Assembly (NCBI RefSeq): GCF_003601975.1
Contig: NZ_QZWZ01000044.1
Coordinates: 1-47,444, forward strand
DNA: 47,444 bases
Source of the DNA: Mesorhizobium waimense
GTDB lineage: Bacteria > Pseudomonadota > Alphaproteobacteria > Rhizobiales > Rhizobiaceae
Direction: 5' to 3'
Program-made: the position numbers and the translations under genes
The notes under the pieces: generated by a model
The model's input: the letters and a program-made list of their open reading frames with translations, nothing else
Database searches by the model: none
What the model was told of the DNA's origin: nothing
Part shown: positions 33,333-41,021 of the stretch, one piece after another
Layout: each line of letters opens with the position of its first letter
Numbering within the stretch: the first letter of the stretch is position 1

Positions 33333-33515
33333 GCCCCTGCCCCGGGCCATGCCATGCGCCGGCATTTCGCCGGCGCAGCGTTCCCCGCCCCATCTTATAT
33401 TTCCATTGTCTAATAATCCAGCAATTCCAAAGAATTCCATGGCATTCCGCGTGCCTGCCCTTCCGGGCCCGGCAGTCGGCGGTAACGTCACGCCGGGAAA
33501 GACAGGGGAGTCGTC

Positions 33516-33749
33516 ATGAAACTCGTTCTAACCATGCTATCCACGCTGCTCGTCGCGCTTGCACTGTCGCAAGCGGCGGAGGCCAAGAAGCAGACCCCAG
33601 TTACTGGGGACAACGCCGCCAAGGTCGAGAAGACCCGGCCGCCGCTCGACAACACACCGACGGGCGGGATCACGCCTGCCGACGCAAAGGCGGCGCCGGC
33701 TACGGACGGATCGCAGTATCCGCCGGCGCTGTACCTCAATTTCCAATAG
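33516..33749 (+). CDS. Small secreted hypothetical protein
   Basis: A 77-residue protein with a Sec signal peptide (KLVLTMLSTLLVALALSQAA, cleavage after AEA near residue 23). The mature ~54 residues are hydrophilic, Lys/Thr/Pro/Ala-rich and without Cys, and end in PALYLNFQ. AGGGGAG precedes the ATG. No family is recognised; such short secreted proteins are common in Mesorhizobium. Confidence 0.65.
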   Translation: MKLVLTMLSTLLVALALSQAAEAKKQTPVTGDNAAKVEKTRPPLDNTPTGGITPADAKAAPATDGSQYPPALYLNFQ

Positions 33750-33832
33750 GTCGTTTTTTGCTGGCCGTGACGCCCGGATCCAATGGCCCTCGCGCGACGA
33801 CGGCCAGGCCTGCAGCCCCGTCGCGCGCGGCC

Positions 33833-35839
33833 TCAGCCGGCAACAGCGAGCGCCGCCTTCTTCCGGGCGGGCGGGCGTCGCCGCAGGCGACGCTTGGCGG
33901 CGAGCTTGAGCTTGACCGGCAGCGCCTCGGTCAGCGCGCCCAGCCCGGCGTCGACCATGCCATAGGCGACGAAATCGGCGTTGAGATCGCCGGCCAGTGC
34001 TTCGGCGGATTGCCTGTCGTTGTTGCCGGCCTCCGACCAGAACACGATGCCGACCCGCAGCGCCGGCCTGGCGCGCTTCAGCCGGCGCACCAGGAAACGG
34101 GCGTGCTTGACGGAATCGCGATTGAGGAAGCCGACCACGACGCTGTCGACGGCGTCGAGTTCGAGGCGGCGAATGCCGGCGGGCTCCATATCGGCAAAGC
34201 TTGCCTTCGACACCGTCGCACCCTGGACTTCCAACACCTGCGCCAACATGGCGGCGGCGGCATCGTCGAGTTCGCCGCGCCCGCCGGCACACAGCACCGA
34301 CATGCCGGTGCCATCGGGCAGTTCGGCCTCGGCCTCGCCGGCGGCGTCCTTGCCCCCGTTCGTAGCGGCCTCGTCGGCCGCGGTCAGCTCATCCTCCTCG
34401 GCCGCTTCCTCCTGCGCGCTGTCGTCGAGATTGGCGACAAGCGTCAGCGCGCTGGCCGCCACCTGCTGCCGCTGCTGCTCGTCCATGACTCCCCGTACAC
34501 GATCCTGCTCGCCAAGCAGCAAGGCGGGAATGGCGACCTTGTCGTAGAAGTCGACCAGATACTTCTCTTCCAGCATTTCCTCGGCATGGTCGGTGGCCTC
34601 GTCGGGATCGCCAGCCAGCAGCCGCTGGTAAAGCCGGGCATGCGGCTCGAGCACCGGCTCGTTGCCGAACAAGACGTCGAGGAATTCGAACTGCGGCACG
34701 TGCCGGCCGAGCACGACCAGGCAGACGGTGAGCGGCGTCGACAGGACCAGTCCGAGCGGCCCCCAGAGCCAGGTCCAGAAAATCGCGGCGACGATGATGG
34801 CGAGCGGCGACAGCCCGGTGCGCGAGCCATAGAGCCAGGGTTCGATCACATTGCCGGTGAGCATCTCCATGACCACGAACAGCCCGGCGGTCCATAGCAG
34901 CAGCGACCAGCCGGGCGCCACCGCCAGCGCCAGGAACAGCGGCAGCAGCGCGCCGATGACCGGGCCGATATAGGGAACGAAGCGCAGCGCCAGCGCCAGC
35001 AGGCCCCACAACAGCGCATTGGGAATGCCGAGGATCCAGAGGCCGATGGCAATAGGCACGGCGTAGACGATGTTCACCACCAGCTGCATGAGCAGATACT
35101 GGCCAACCCTGGTGCCGGCATCTTGCAGCGCCTGCGTGGTGCGGTGAAGGTCGCCGTAGCCGACGAGGCGGATGAAGCGGTCGCGCAGATCCTCCCGCTC
35201 CAGCAGCATGAAGATGACGACGATGATGATCAGGCCGGCCGAAGCCAGCGGGCTGATCAGCGGGCCGACCAGGTTCTGCAGCACTTCGAGCGGCCTTTCG
35301 CGGGCGACGATCTCGACCGGCAGGGGTTCGCGTTTCGGTGCCTCGGCAGCGGATGGCAGCTGCGGCTCCTGGCGCTCGATCTCCTGGCCGATGCGCTCGA
35401 CCACGCGGCTCAATCTGGAAACGATCCCTCCCCCGACGCCTGTTTCCTTAAGGGATCTGACCTTGGTCAGGATGTTAGTCTGGTAAACTGGGATGTTCTG
35501 CGCCAGTTCGCTGACCTGCGATGCGACAATGAAGGATAACAAGGCGAGTGCCGCGAATGCGCTGAGCACACTGACGATGACAGCAGGGGTGCGAGGAATG
35601 CCTATTCGTTTGAGGGCGGAAACCACCGGGGCAAGCGCAAAGGTCAGCAGCAGCGCGATGGCGATCGGCAGGAAAACCTCGCGGCCGAAATACAGGGCGG
35701 CGATCGCCGCCACGACAGTCGCGACGGTGGGCAATGACATGCGCGGGGCCGTGGCAGCGGAAAGAATGCTCCCCAGCCCGGGGCCCGACGGGTCTCGACG
35801 ACTGGTCGTCACTTGATGCCTCCACCCTGCCAAGGTCAT
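33833..35839 (-). CDS. AI-2E family transporter with C-terminal cytoplasmic domain
   Basis: A 668-residue membrane protein. The N-terminal ~390 residues carry the eight-helix AI-2E exporter core: paired helices near residues 40-80, the soluble segment around 115-185, and the conserved PYIGPVIGALLPLFLAL and GNVIEPWLYGSRTGLSPLAI. The remaining ~270 residues include an acidic low-complexity linker (EEAAEEDELTAADEA) and a Rossmann-like domain ending in a basic RRLRRRPPARKK tail. The substrate of this subgroup is unknown; despite the name, few members export AI-2. Confidence 0.9.
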   Translation of the reverse strand: MTLAGWRHQVTTSRRDPSGPGLGSILSAATAPRMSLPTVATVVAAIAALYFGREVFLPIAIALLLTFALAPVVSALKRIGIPRTPAVIVSVLSAFAALALLSFIVASQVSELAQNIPVYQTNILTKVRSLKETGVGGGIVSRLSRVVERIGQEIERQEPQLPSAAEAPKREPLPVEIVARERPLEVLQNLVGPLISPLASAGLIIIVVIFMLLEREDLRDRFIRLVGYGDLHRTTQALQDAGTRVGQYLLMQLVVNIVYAVPIAIGLWILGIPNALLWGLLALALRFVPYIGPVIGALLPLFLALAVAPGWSLLLWTAGLFVVMEMLTGNVIEPWLYGSRTGLSPLAIIVAAIFWTWLWGPLGLVLSTPLTVCLVVLGRHVPQFEFLDVLFGNEPVLEPHARLYQRLLAGDPDEATDHAEEMLEEKYLVDFYDKVAIPALLLGEQDRVRGVMDEQQRQQVAASALTLVANLDDSAQEEAAEEDELTAADEAATNGGKDAAGEAEAELPDGTGMSVLCAGGRGELDDAAAAMLAQVLEVQGATVSKASFADMEPAGIRRLELDAVDSVVVGFLNRDSVKHARFLVRRLKRARPALRVGIVFWSEAGNNDRQSAEALAGDLNADFVAYGMVDAGLGALTEALPVKLKLAAKRRLRRRPPARKKAALAVAG

Positions 35840-36024
35840 GATCGGGTATATTTAGTCGGCGCGCAATGTTTGCGTTCCACAGCATAGTGTTGCCCCACAA
35901 GGGTTCTCCCGCCACCCGGGGCGGGTCGCAGGCGAACCCTATCGACACAGGGCGGGACGTTACTGCATAGATACCGGTGCTGCTAAAATTTTAAAACCAT
36001 GATTTTAGGACACATCTTCATAGA

Positions 36025-36117
36025 TCAACCTAAGAAAATCCCAATCGTCATGAAAATTATACACATCCCGAAAACTGGCGCCAATAACCAGCGAGCTTGA
36101 CCGACGCTCTCATCCAT
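36025..36117 (-). CDS. 30-residue membrane micropeptide under an EcfG promoter
   Basis: MDESVGQARWLLAPVFGMCI followed by a hydrophobic tail ending FLG: a single transmembrane helix (about residues 9-29) with an acidic N-terminus. The ATG at 36117 is preceded by AGGAGG, an optimal Shine-Dalgarno, and a perfect minus-strand GGAAC-N16-CGTT promoter ends 28 bases upstream. No homologue is recognised. The 185 bases downstream to the AI-2E gene start are AT-rich and hold no gene. Confidence 0.65.
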   Translation of the reverse strand: MDESVGQARWLLAPVFGMCIIFMTIGIFLG

Positions 36118-36145
36118 CTTTTCCTCCTGAAAACTTGCTTCTGGG

Positions 36146-36170
36146 AACGAGAACAGACCGCCAAAGTTCC
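36146..36170 (-). promoter_or_regulatory. EcfG promoter GGAAC-N16-CGTT (minus strand)
   Basis: On the minus strand, GGAAC at 36170-36166 and CGTT at 36149-36146 are separated by exactly 16 nt, the alphaproteobacterial general stress sigma consensus. It drives the 30-residue membrane peptide gene starting at 36117. Confidence 0.8.
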
Positions 36171-36395
36171 GGGCGATACGACACTGCAGACCTTTTCGCG
36201 CAGCACTCAGACTTAGGTCCGATAGCGGGATCAGACCGAAACCCGGCAAGGGAACATGTCGGGGACGTTCGCCGATCGGTCTCTGCAATGACGTGAACCG
36301 CTGCTCGCCCCCAGGGAAGGAAAGGCTGGCTGGCACTGTCGGCCCGATTCAATTCGCGACACGAAGCCGGCAACGGTGTAATGATAGCCCTAGGA

Positions 36396-36413
36396 GGAGG
36401 CGAAAACGCCTCC
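36396..36413 (+). promoter_or_regulatory. Hairpin sequestering a Shine-Dalgarno before the histidine kinase
   Basis: GGAGGCG, AAAA loop, CGCCTCC: a 7-bp GC stem containing the AGGAGG core, 18 bases before the TTG proposed as the kinase start. A short reading frame beginning ATGATAGCC at 36381 overlaps it. Control of translation by this structure is possible but unproved. Confidence 0.35.
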
Positions 36414-36430
36414 AGATCGGCTTCTGGCCC

Positions 36431-37501
36431 TTGTTCCATCCTATTGCGAACATCGAAGACGCGCAGACGTTGGCGCAGGCCATCGTCAATACGATAGTCG
36501 AACCTTTCCTCGTGCTCGACGAACAGTTTCGTGTGCTGGCGGCCAGCCGCTCCTTCTATGAGACCTTCAAGGTCGACCCGGAGCAGACGCACGGCTCGCT
36601 GCTCTATGCGCTGGGCGATGGCCAGTGGGACATTCCGGCACTGCGCCTGCTTTTGGAGACGATCATCCTCGAGAAGACCGCCATGGACGGCTTCGAGGTC
36701 GAGCATGATTTCCCCAATATCGGCCAGCGCACGATGCTGCTCAACGCGCGAAAGGTGCTCTACGACCACAGTTCGGCCACTACCATCCTGCTCGCCTTCA
36801 ACGACATCACGGCCCGCCGTTCGATCGAGAAGGAAAAGGAAGAGCTTCTCAGCCGCACCGAAGACCTGCTGCGACAGAAGGACGTGTTGCTGCGCGAGAT
36901 GGAGCACAGGGTTGCCAACAGCCTGCAGATCATCGCCAGCATCCTGTTGCTGAAGGCCCGCTCGGTCACCTCGGAGGAAACCCGCCAGCACCTTAAGGAA
37001 GCCCATCAACGGGTGCTGTCGGTGGCCGAAGTGCAGCGTCATCTCCACACCTCGGCCGGCCTCGAGGAGATCGAAGTCGTGTCCTATCTGTCGAAGCTGT
37101 GCAGCAGCCTGGCTTCGTCGATGGTCGGTGAAGACCAGCCGATCAAGGTCAACGTCACGGCGCAAGCCGGCAGGATAGACTCGCAGAAGGCGGTGAGCCT
37201 CGGCCTGATCGTCACCGAGCTTGTCCTCAACGCGATCAAATATGCCTTCCCGTTGGAGAAGGCCAAGGCGCTGATCCAGGTAACCTACGAGACCGACGGC
37301 AGCGACTGGAAGCTGACAGTTTCGGACAATGGCGCCGGCAAGGCGGCCGGCGAACCGCCGAGCGTGGGCCTCGGAACAGCCATCGTGGAGGCGCTGGTCA
37401 AACAGCTGGAAGCCAAGATCGAGGTCATCAGCGACACCGACGGCACCAGCGTATCGGTGACCAGGGCGACATTCATCTCGCGCATCCCGCGGGCGGCGTA
37501 G
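36431..37501 (+). CDS. PAS-HisKA_2 sensor histidine kinase
   Basis: A cytoplasmic kinase of about 356 residues. Residues 10-125 are a PAS domain (IVEPFLVLDEQFRVLAASRS). The phosphorylation site is in REMEHRVANSLQIIASILLL (His159), the HisKA_2 form. The ATPase domain shows the N box ELVLNAIKYAFP and the G box VSDNGAGKAAG. Start codons are unclear: a TTG at 36431 gives the N-terminus usual for homologues, while a GTG at 36293 would add 46 basic residues. Kinases of this class often feed the general stress pathway in Rhizobiales, and EcfG promoters lie on both sides. Confidence 0.85.
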   Translation: MFHPIANIEDAQTLAQAIVNTIVEPFLVLDEQFRVLAASRSFYETFKVDPEQTHGSLLYALGDGQWDIPALRLLLETIILEKTAMDGFEVEHDFPNIGQRTMLLNARKVLYDHSSATTILLAFNDITARRSIEKEKEELLSRTEDLLRQKDVLLREMEHRVANSLQIIASILLLKARSVTSEETRQHLKEAHQRVLSVAEVQRHLHTSAGLEEIEVVSYLSKLCSSLASSMVGEDQPIKVNVTAQAGRIDSQKAVSLGLIVTELVLNAIKYAFPLEKAKALIQVTYETDGSDWKLTVSDNGAGKAAGEPPSVGLGTAIVEALVKQLEAKIEVISDTDGTSVSVTRATFISRIPRAA

Positions 37502-37693
37502 CCTTCCGCGACATTCGGGCCTGCTCAGCTACCTTCCGCTGTCGCTTGTCCTTACGGTTCTACTGGCTGGCCTCATCCTTGGCTGAGCGGCCGGGTCCCC
37601 GCGACAAGCCTGTCGAGCTAGCATCAAAGCCTGTATGAAGCATCCTCAGGAAGACCTTCGCAATGGATCTTTCTTGGCCAGTCGTCCCTTCAA

Positions 37694-37718
37694 GGAACGG
37701 AAGCCGATGTCGTCCGTT
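37694..37718 (+). promoter_or_regulatory. EcfG promoter GGAAC-N16-CGTT
   Basis: GGAAC at 37694-37698 and CGTT at 37715-37718, spacer 16. It lies 122 bases upstream of the Ala/Pro-rich membrane protein gene at 37840. The rest of the 338-base gap 37502-37839 shows no gene that has a start codon. Confidence 0.75.
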
Positions 37719-37839
37719 TATCTTCGAGCGATTCTTGGGAAAGCTCTTGGGCAGAAGCATTTACGGTGATAGTCGCACCGGTATTTTGGGCTTGCGTCTG
37801 AAACGCTTGGATTTTTTGTAATCTGAAAGGAGATAAATT

Positions 37840-38169
37840 ATGGCTGACGGCCCAACTGTTATCAATTCAGGCGGAGGCGGAGGTGGCACCACAGCTATCG
37901 CCGTCATCGTGGCAATCGTCGCAATAGTCGTATTGCTGTTTGCTACGGGTATCGTCCACATGCCTGGGGGCGGCGGGGGTGACGTCAACGTGAAGGTTGA
38001 TGCGCCTGCGGCCCAAGCGCCTGCCGCACCCGCTCCGGCTGCACCCGCGCCGGCTGCAAGCGCTCCGGCTGAACCCGCGCCTGCCGCACCGGCTCCCGCG
38101 CCTGCCGAACCCGCACCGGCGCCTGCCGAACCCGCACCGGCCCCGGCTGCACCCGCCAGCGGCGGCTGA
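37840..38169 (+). CDS. Single-span membrane protein with Ala/Pro-rich periplasmic tail
   Basis: A 109-residue protein. Residues 18-41 (AIAVIVAIVAIVVLLFATGI) form one membrane helix flanked by Gly runs; residues 55-106 are almost only Ala and Pro with spaced Glu, a stiff extended tail that could reach across the periplasm. AAAGGAG precedes the ATG. The tail-coding DNA contains a perfect 21-bp tandem duplication. An upstream EcfG promoter suggests induction in general stress. Confidence 0.75.
   Translation: MADGPTVINSGGGGGGTTAIAVIVAIVAIVVLLFATGIVHMPGGGGGDVNVKVDAPAAQAPAAPAPAAPAPAASAPAEPAPAAPAPAPAEPAPAPAEPAPAPAAPASGG
38098..38139. repeat. 21-bp tandem duplication in the Ala/Pro-rich coding region
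   Basis: Two identical 21-bp units, each beginning GCGCCTGCCGAACCC, stand head to tail at 38098-38118 and 38119-38139 and encode APAEPAP twice. Copy-number change by slippage would stay in frame. Confidence 0.8.
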
Positions 38170-38208
38170 TACACTCGCCGCTCTAGTACCGCTTCAGCGA
38201 TGAAGCGC

Positions 38209-38243
38209 AGCCCATCGGTGTCAAAGCCGGTGGGCTTCTTTTT
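38209..38243 (+). terminator. Rho-independent terminator after the Ala/Pro-rich gene
   Basis: AGCCCATCGG (38209-38218) pairs with CCGGTGGGCT (38227-38236) through a 10-bp stem with one G-T pair, followed by TCTTTTT. Confidence 0.8.
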
Positions 38244-38298
38244 GGCCTCGAACTTTCGAAAGGCGATCTGATTTGCTGGCGCGGCCCTTCCAGCGGGC

Positions 38299-38323
38299 GG
38301 AACCATAGTGCGGTTAAATCGTT
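38299..38323 (+). promoter_or_regulatory. EcfG promoter GGAAC-N16-CGTT
   Basis: GGAAC at 38299-38303 and CGTT at 38320-38323, spacer 16, ending 41 bases before the BA14K gene start at 38365. Confidence 0.8.
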
Positions 38324-38364
38324 TTAAATCCATAGGGACGTCAACCACCCTTCAAGGAGGAAAA

Positions 38365-38826
38365 ATGAACAAGATCGTATCGGGTTTGCTGGCGGCCACA
38401 TTGTCAGTATCGTTCGCGGCCGCCGCTGCCGGGCCTTCCGGCGCTGCCGGAATATTCCAGCCGCAAGCGCCTTCCGCCTCGTCTGATGTGCAGGCGATCG
38501 ACCACAAGCCGTGGAGGAAGCACCGGAGCGTCAACCGCAATCGCAATTTTTCGCAAAATGATGGCGCCTACTGGAATGGCCATCGCGGCTATCGTGACTA
38601 CCATCGCGGCTATCGCCGTCATGGCGACTACTGGTTCCCGCTGGCGGCCTTCGCCACCGGCGCGCTGATCACCAGCGCGATCATCAACAACAACCAGAAC
38701 CGTGTCTATCGCGGCGGCGATGCCCATGTGGAGTGGTGCTACGATCGGTACCGGAGCTATCGCGCTTCGGACAACACGTTCCAGCCCAACTACGGCCCTC
38801 GTCGGCAGTGCAATTCGCCCTACTGA
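38365..38826 (+). CDS. BA14K family secreted protein
   Basis: A 153-residue protein with a signal peptide (KIVSGLLAATLSVSFAAAAA). The mature part is basic with Arg/His/Tyr-rich repeats (HRGYRDYHRGYRRHGDYW), a second hydrophobic segment (PLAAFATGALITSAII) and the BA14K C-terminal signature WCYDRYRSYRASDNTFQPN with two Cys. Brucella BA14K is an immunoreactive, lectin-like envelope protein. AAGGAGG precedes the ATG. The EcfG promoter and terminator make it a single-gene unit. Confidence 0.9.
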   Translation: MNKIVSGLLAATLSVSFAAAAAGPSGAAGIFQPQAPSASSDVQAIDHKPWRKHRSVNRNRNFSQNDGAYWNGHRGYRDYHRGYRRHGDYWFPLAAFATGALITSAIINNNQNRVYRGGDAHVEWCYDRYRSYRASDNTFQPNYGPRRQCNSPY

Positions 38827-38834
38827 CAAGTACG

Positions 38835-38863
38835 AGCCCGCGCTGGCGACGGCGCGGGCTTTT
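38835..38863 (+). terminator. Rho-independent terminator after the BA14K gene
   Basis: AGCCCGCGC (38835-38843) and GCGCGGGCT (38852-38860) form a perfect 9-bp stem with an 8-base loop, followed by TTT. Confidence 0.85.
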
Positions 38864-39000
38864 CAATCCATGTGGACCCCCGCCTTCGCGCGGGGTTCTT
38901 GGTGACTGCGCCTTGATTTCATTCCACCAGTCTCTCGGCCTGTAGCGCGGATGCCTTGGGCAAGCTACGTTGTCGAATGGCTTGCACAACGGCGGGATCA

Positions 39001-40053
39001 ATGGTCACGATGCCTGACAAGTCCGAACAGCAGAAGGACGCCGAAGCCGAAGTCGAGGGCTTTCAGCACGACCTTGGCCCGTTCGTTGTTGCCGCCGAGA
39101 CAACGCGAATGGCCATGGTTTTCACCGATGCAAAGGAACCCGGCAATCCGATCATTTTTGCGAATGACGCCTTCCTCGCCCTGACCGGATACGCCAGGGA
39201 AGAGGTCCTGGGTCAGCCCTTCAATTTCCTGATGGCGGACGGCGCCGACGCCGGGGCGCTGAAACGTATCAAGGCGGAGTTCGAAGCCAATTCGGAGGCG
39301 AGCACGGAAATCCTTTACAGGCGCAAGGATGGCAGCGAATTCTGGGCGGCCCTTTTCGTCAATCCTGTCCGCGACAGGAGCGGCGCCGTCGTCCAGTATT
39401 TTACCTCCTTCGTCGATCTCACCAGGCACAAGGAGGAGCAGGCGCAATCCAAAATGCTCATCGACGAATTGAACCATCGCGTGAAGAACATGCTTGCAAC
39501 GGTGCAGTCGATCGTCTGGCAGGCATCGCGAGCGAATTCCGATCCAAAGGTGATCCGCGAGGCCGTCGAGTCCAGGCTGTTTGCGCTTTCCCGGTCGCAC
39601 AACCTGCTGACGCGCGAAAACTGGCACAGCGCCAGGTTGCTCGATGTCCTCCGCGATGCACTGGAACCGTTCGGCGTCACCGACGGTCGGGCAGAGCGCT
39701 TGGTGATTACCGGTGAGAACATCCGCCTCTCGACAAGGGCAGCCCTGGCACTTGGCATCGCGTTCCACGAACTTGCGACCAACGCCGTGAAGTATGGTGC
39801 GTTTTCCAATGACAAGGGTTCGATCCGGATCGATTGGACGATCGAACCAACATCGGAGGGCCGCCGACTGGTCCTGTCATGGCAAGAGAAGGACGGGCCG
39901 AACGTTACGCCGCCGTTGCGAAAGGGGTTCGGTTCGCGCGTGATCGAGCGCGGCCTGACCCACGAACTCGAAGGCACTGTGCAACTCGACTATCGCCCGG
40001 ACGGGTTGATCTGCACGATGAACATTCCGGTACCGGGAACTCGTGATGGATAA
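39001..40053 (+). CDS. LOV-like PAS / HWE histidine kinase lacking the LOV cysteine
   Basis: A 350-residue soluble kinase. Residues 35-145 are a LOV-type PAS domain (NPIIFANDAFLALTGYAREE, later RRKDGSEFWAALFVNPVRD). The flavin-adduct motif GRNCRFLQ reads GQPFNFLM, with Phe74 at the Cys position, so no cysteinyl photo-adduct can form. The HWE phosphorylation box is LIDELNHRVKNML with His159, and the ATPase domain has HELATNAVKYGAFS. The gene overlaps the receiver gene at 40043, as lovK and lovR do in Caulobacter. The ATG at 39001 was chosen; 39010 is possible. Confidence 0.88.
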   Translation: MVTMPDKSEQQKDAEAEVEGFQHDLGPFVVAAETTRMAMVFTDAKEPGNPIIFANDAFLALTGYAREEVLGQPFNFLMADGADAGALKRIKAEFEANSEASTEILYRRKDGSEFWAALFVNPVRDRSGAVVQYFTSFVDLTRHKEEQAQSKMLIDELNHRVKNMLATVQSIVWQASRANSDPKVIREAVESRLFALSRSHNLLTRENWHSARLLDVLRDALEPFGVTDGRAERLVITGENIRLSTRAALALGIAFHELATNAVKYGAFSNDKGSIRIDWTIEPTSEGRRLVLSWQEKDGPNVTPPLRKGFGSRVIERGLTHELEGTVQLDYRPDGLICTMNIPVPGTRDG

Positions 40054-40411
40054 GCTGCTTTCTGGCCGTCGCTTCCTCGTTGTCGAGGATGAAATTCTGG
40101 TCCTGATGATGATTGAGGACATGCTGGGCGATCTTGGATGCGAATCCGTGACCTCAGCCGCAACGATCGAAAAGGCGATCGCCCTGATCGAAGGGCAGGT
40201 TTTCGATGCCGCCATGCTGGACATGAATCTGGATGGCGACGACAGCAATACCGTGGCCGACGCGCTTGCCGAGCGCGGTGTGCCCTTCATCTATTCGACT
40301 GGCAACAGCGGTCGCGACATGCGCGAAGGCTTCAGCAGCCGTGTCGTCCTTCGCAAACCGTTCAGCTTTGACGAGCTCAGCAGCAAACTCGAGCGCCTTC
40401 TTTCTCCTTGA
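40043..40411 (+). CDS. Single-domain response regulator (FATGUY-like, LovR type)
   Basis: A 122-residue receiver without output domain. The acidic pocket is VVEDE, the phospho-acceptor Asp60 is in AAMLDMNLDGD, and the conserved Lys105 is in LRKPFSF. The segment PFIYSTGN around residues 81-88 corresponds to the FATGUY motif of receivers that work with HWE kinases in the general stress network. It starts at a GTG at 40043 (an ATG follows directly at 40046) overlapping the kinase gene by 11 nt, so the two form a cognate pair. Confidence 0.9.
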   Translation: MMDKLLSGRRFLVVEDEILVLMMIEDMLGDLGCESVTSAATIEKAIALIEGQVFDAAMLDMNLDGDDSNTVADALAERGVPFIYSTGNSGRDMREGFSSRVVLRKPFSFDELSSKLERLLSP

Positions 40412-40536
40412 GAAGCTCCGGGGAATGACCAGCGCGGCTTCAGACGGTGCTGATTGGCCCGCATCCTCTCAGAATCGGGTAGCTCCGCCCTGGAAACCGA
40501 CTGTCGGCACTCTGCCGAACTAAAAATCAACGTGGT

Positions 40537-40561
40537 GGAACAAAAACGTCGCACAGTCGTT
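40537..40561 (+). promoter_or_regulatory. EcfG promoter GGAAC-N16-CGTT
   Basis: GGAAC at 40537-40541 and CGTT at 40558-40561, spacer 16, 53 bases upstream of the 24-residue membrane peptide gene. Confidence 0.8.
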
Positions 40562-40614
40562 GCGTCTAATGACAATAGTTTTTCCGTGGCATCTCGAGGT
40601 AAAGGGAGGCCGTT

Positions 40615-40689
40615 GTGAACAGTATTATTTGGATGGTCGGAGCCGTAGTTATCGTACTATTGATACTCAGCTTTTTTGGCTTACGTTAG
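40615..40689 (+). CDS. 24-residue membrane micropeptide
   Basis: GTG start with AAAGGGAGG at 40601-40609. The product is NSIIWMVGAVVIVLLILSFF plus a GLR end: almost entirely one membrane helix with a basic C-terminus. A perfect EcfG promoter lies upstream. It is followed after 45 bases by a second small hydrophobic peptide gene, so both may be on one stress-induced mRNA that ends at 40889-40919. Confidence 0.6.
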   Translation: MNSIIWMVGAVVIVLLILSFFGLR

Positions 40690-40734
40690 ACCGCTCAATT
40701 TTGGACAGGCATAAATGACGCTCACAGGAGGCGC

Positions 40735-40830
40735 ATGGCCCACATGGATATCACCACAATTCTGGTCATAGTTCTTATTGTCATTCTGCTAGGCGGCGGC
40801 GGCTTCTACGGCCGTGGACGCTGGTACTAA
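40735..40830 (+). CDS. 31-residue hydrophobic peptide, DUF3309-like
   Basis: ATG at 40735 with ACAGGAGG 4 nt upstream (an ATG at 40744 in the same frame has better spacing). The peptide is HMDITTILVIVLIVILLGGG, then FYGRGRWY: one membrane helix followed by an aromatic/basic tail, the same layout as DUF3309 peptides (ILxIILxLLLxG with an aromatic C-terminus) found in many alphaproteobacteria. It is probably co-transcribed with the preceding micropeptide. Confidence 0.6.
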   Translation: MAHMDITTILVIVLIVILLGGGGFYGRGRWY

Positions 40831-40888
40831 ACCGCGAAGATCATCGACGAGTCAGGGACCTCTTCGTTCCCGCACTCCGCCCGATTGG

Positions 40889-40919
40889 CCCGCGCCCTCC
40901 GTCAGAGGCGCGGGTTTTT
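40889..40919 (+). terminator. Rho-independent terminator after the micropeptide genes
   Basis: CCCGCGCC (40889-40896) and GGCGCGGG (40907-40914) form an 8-bp stem with a 10-base loop, followed by TTTTT. Confidence 0.85.
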
Positions 40920-41021
40920 GTTGCCTCCTGGAAAATCTCTCGGGATCGCACCTTGTTGCGCGACCGGAATCATCCGTCCGATCGTTCCTCATGCCCTACC
41001 CCTGCGGAAACACAGGGGACT

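Noticed and set aside
36251..36269. GGAAC and CGTT upstream of the HisKA_2 kinase
   Set aside because: The spacer is 10 nt, far too short for an EcfG promoter.
37502..37590. Frame encoding a hydrophobic stretch GLLSYLPLSLVLTVLLAG after the HisKA_2 kinase
   Set aside because: It looks like a membrane peptide end but has no ATG, GTG or TTG start after the preceding in-frame stop.
37761..38348. Minus-strand Ala/Gly-rich frame opposite the Ala/Pro-rich gene
   Set aside because: It is the complement of the low-complexity repeat; the plus strand has the Shine-Dalgarno, the stress promoter and the terminator.
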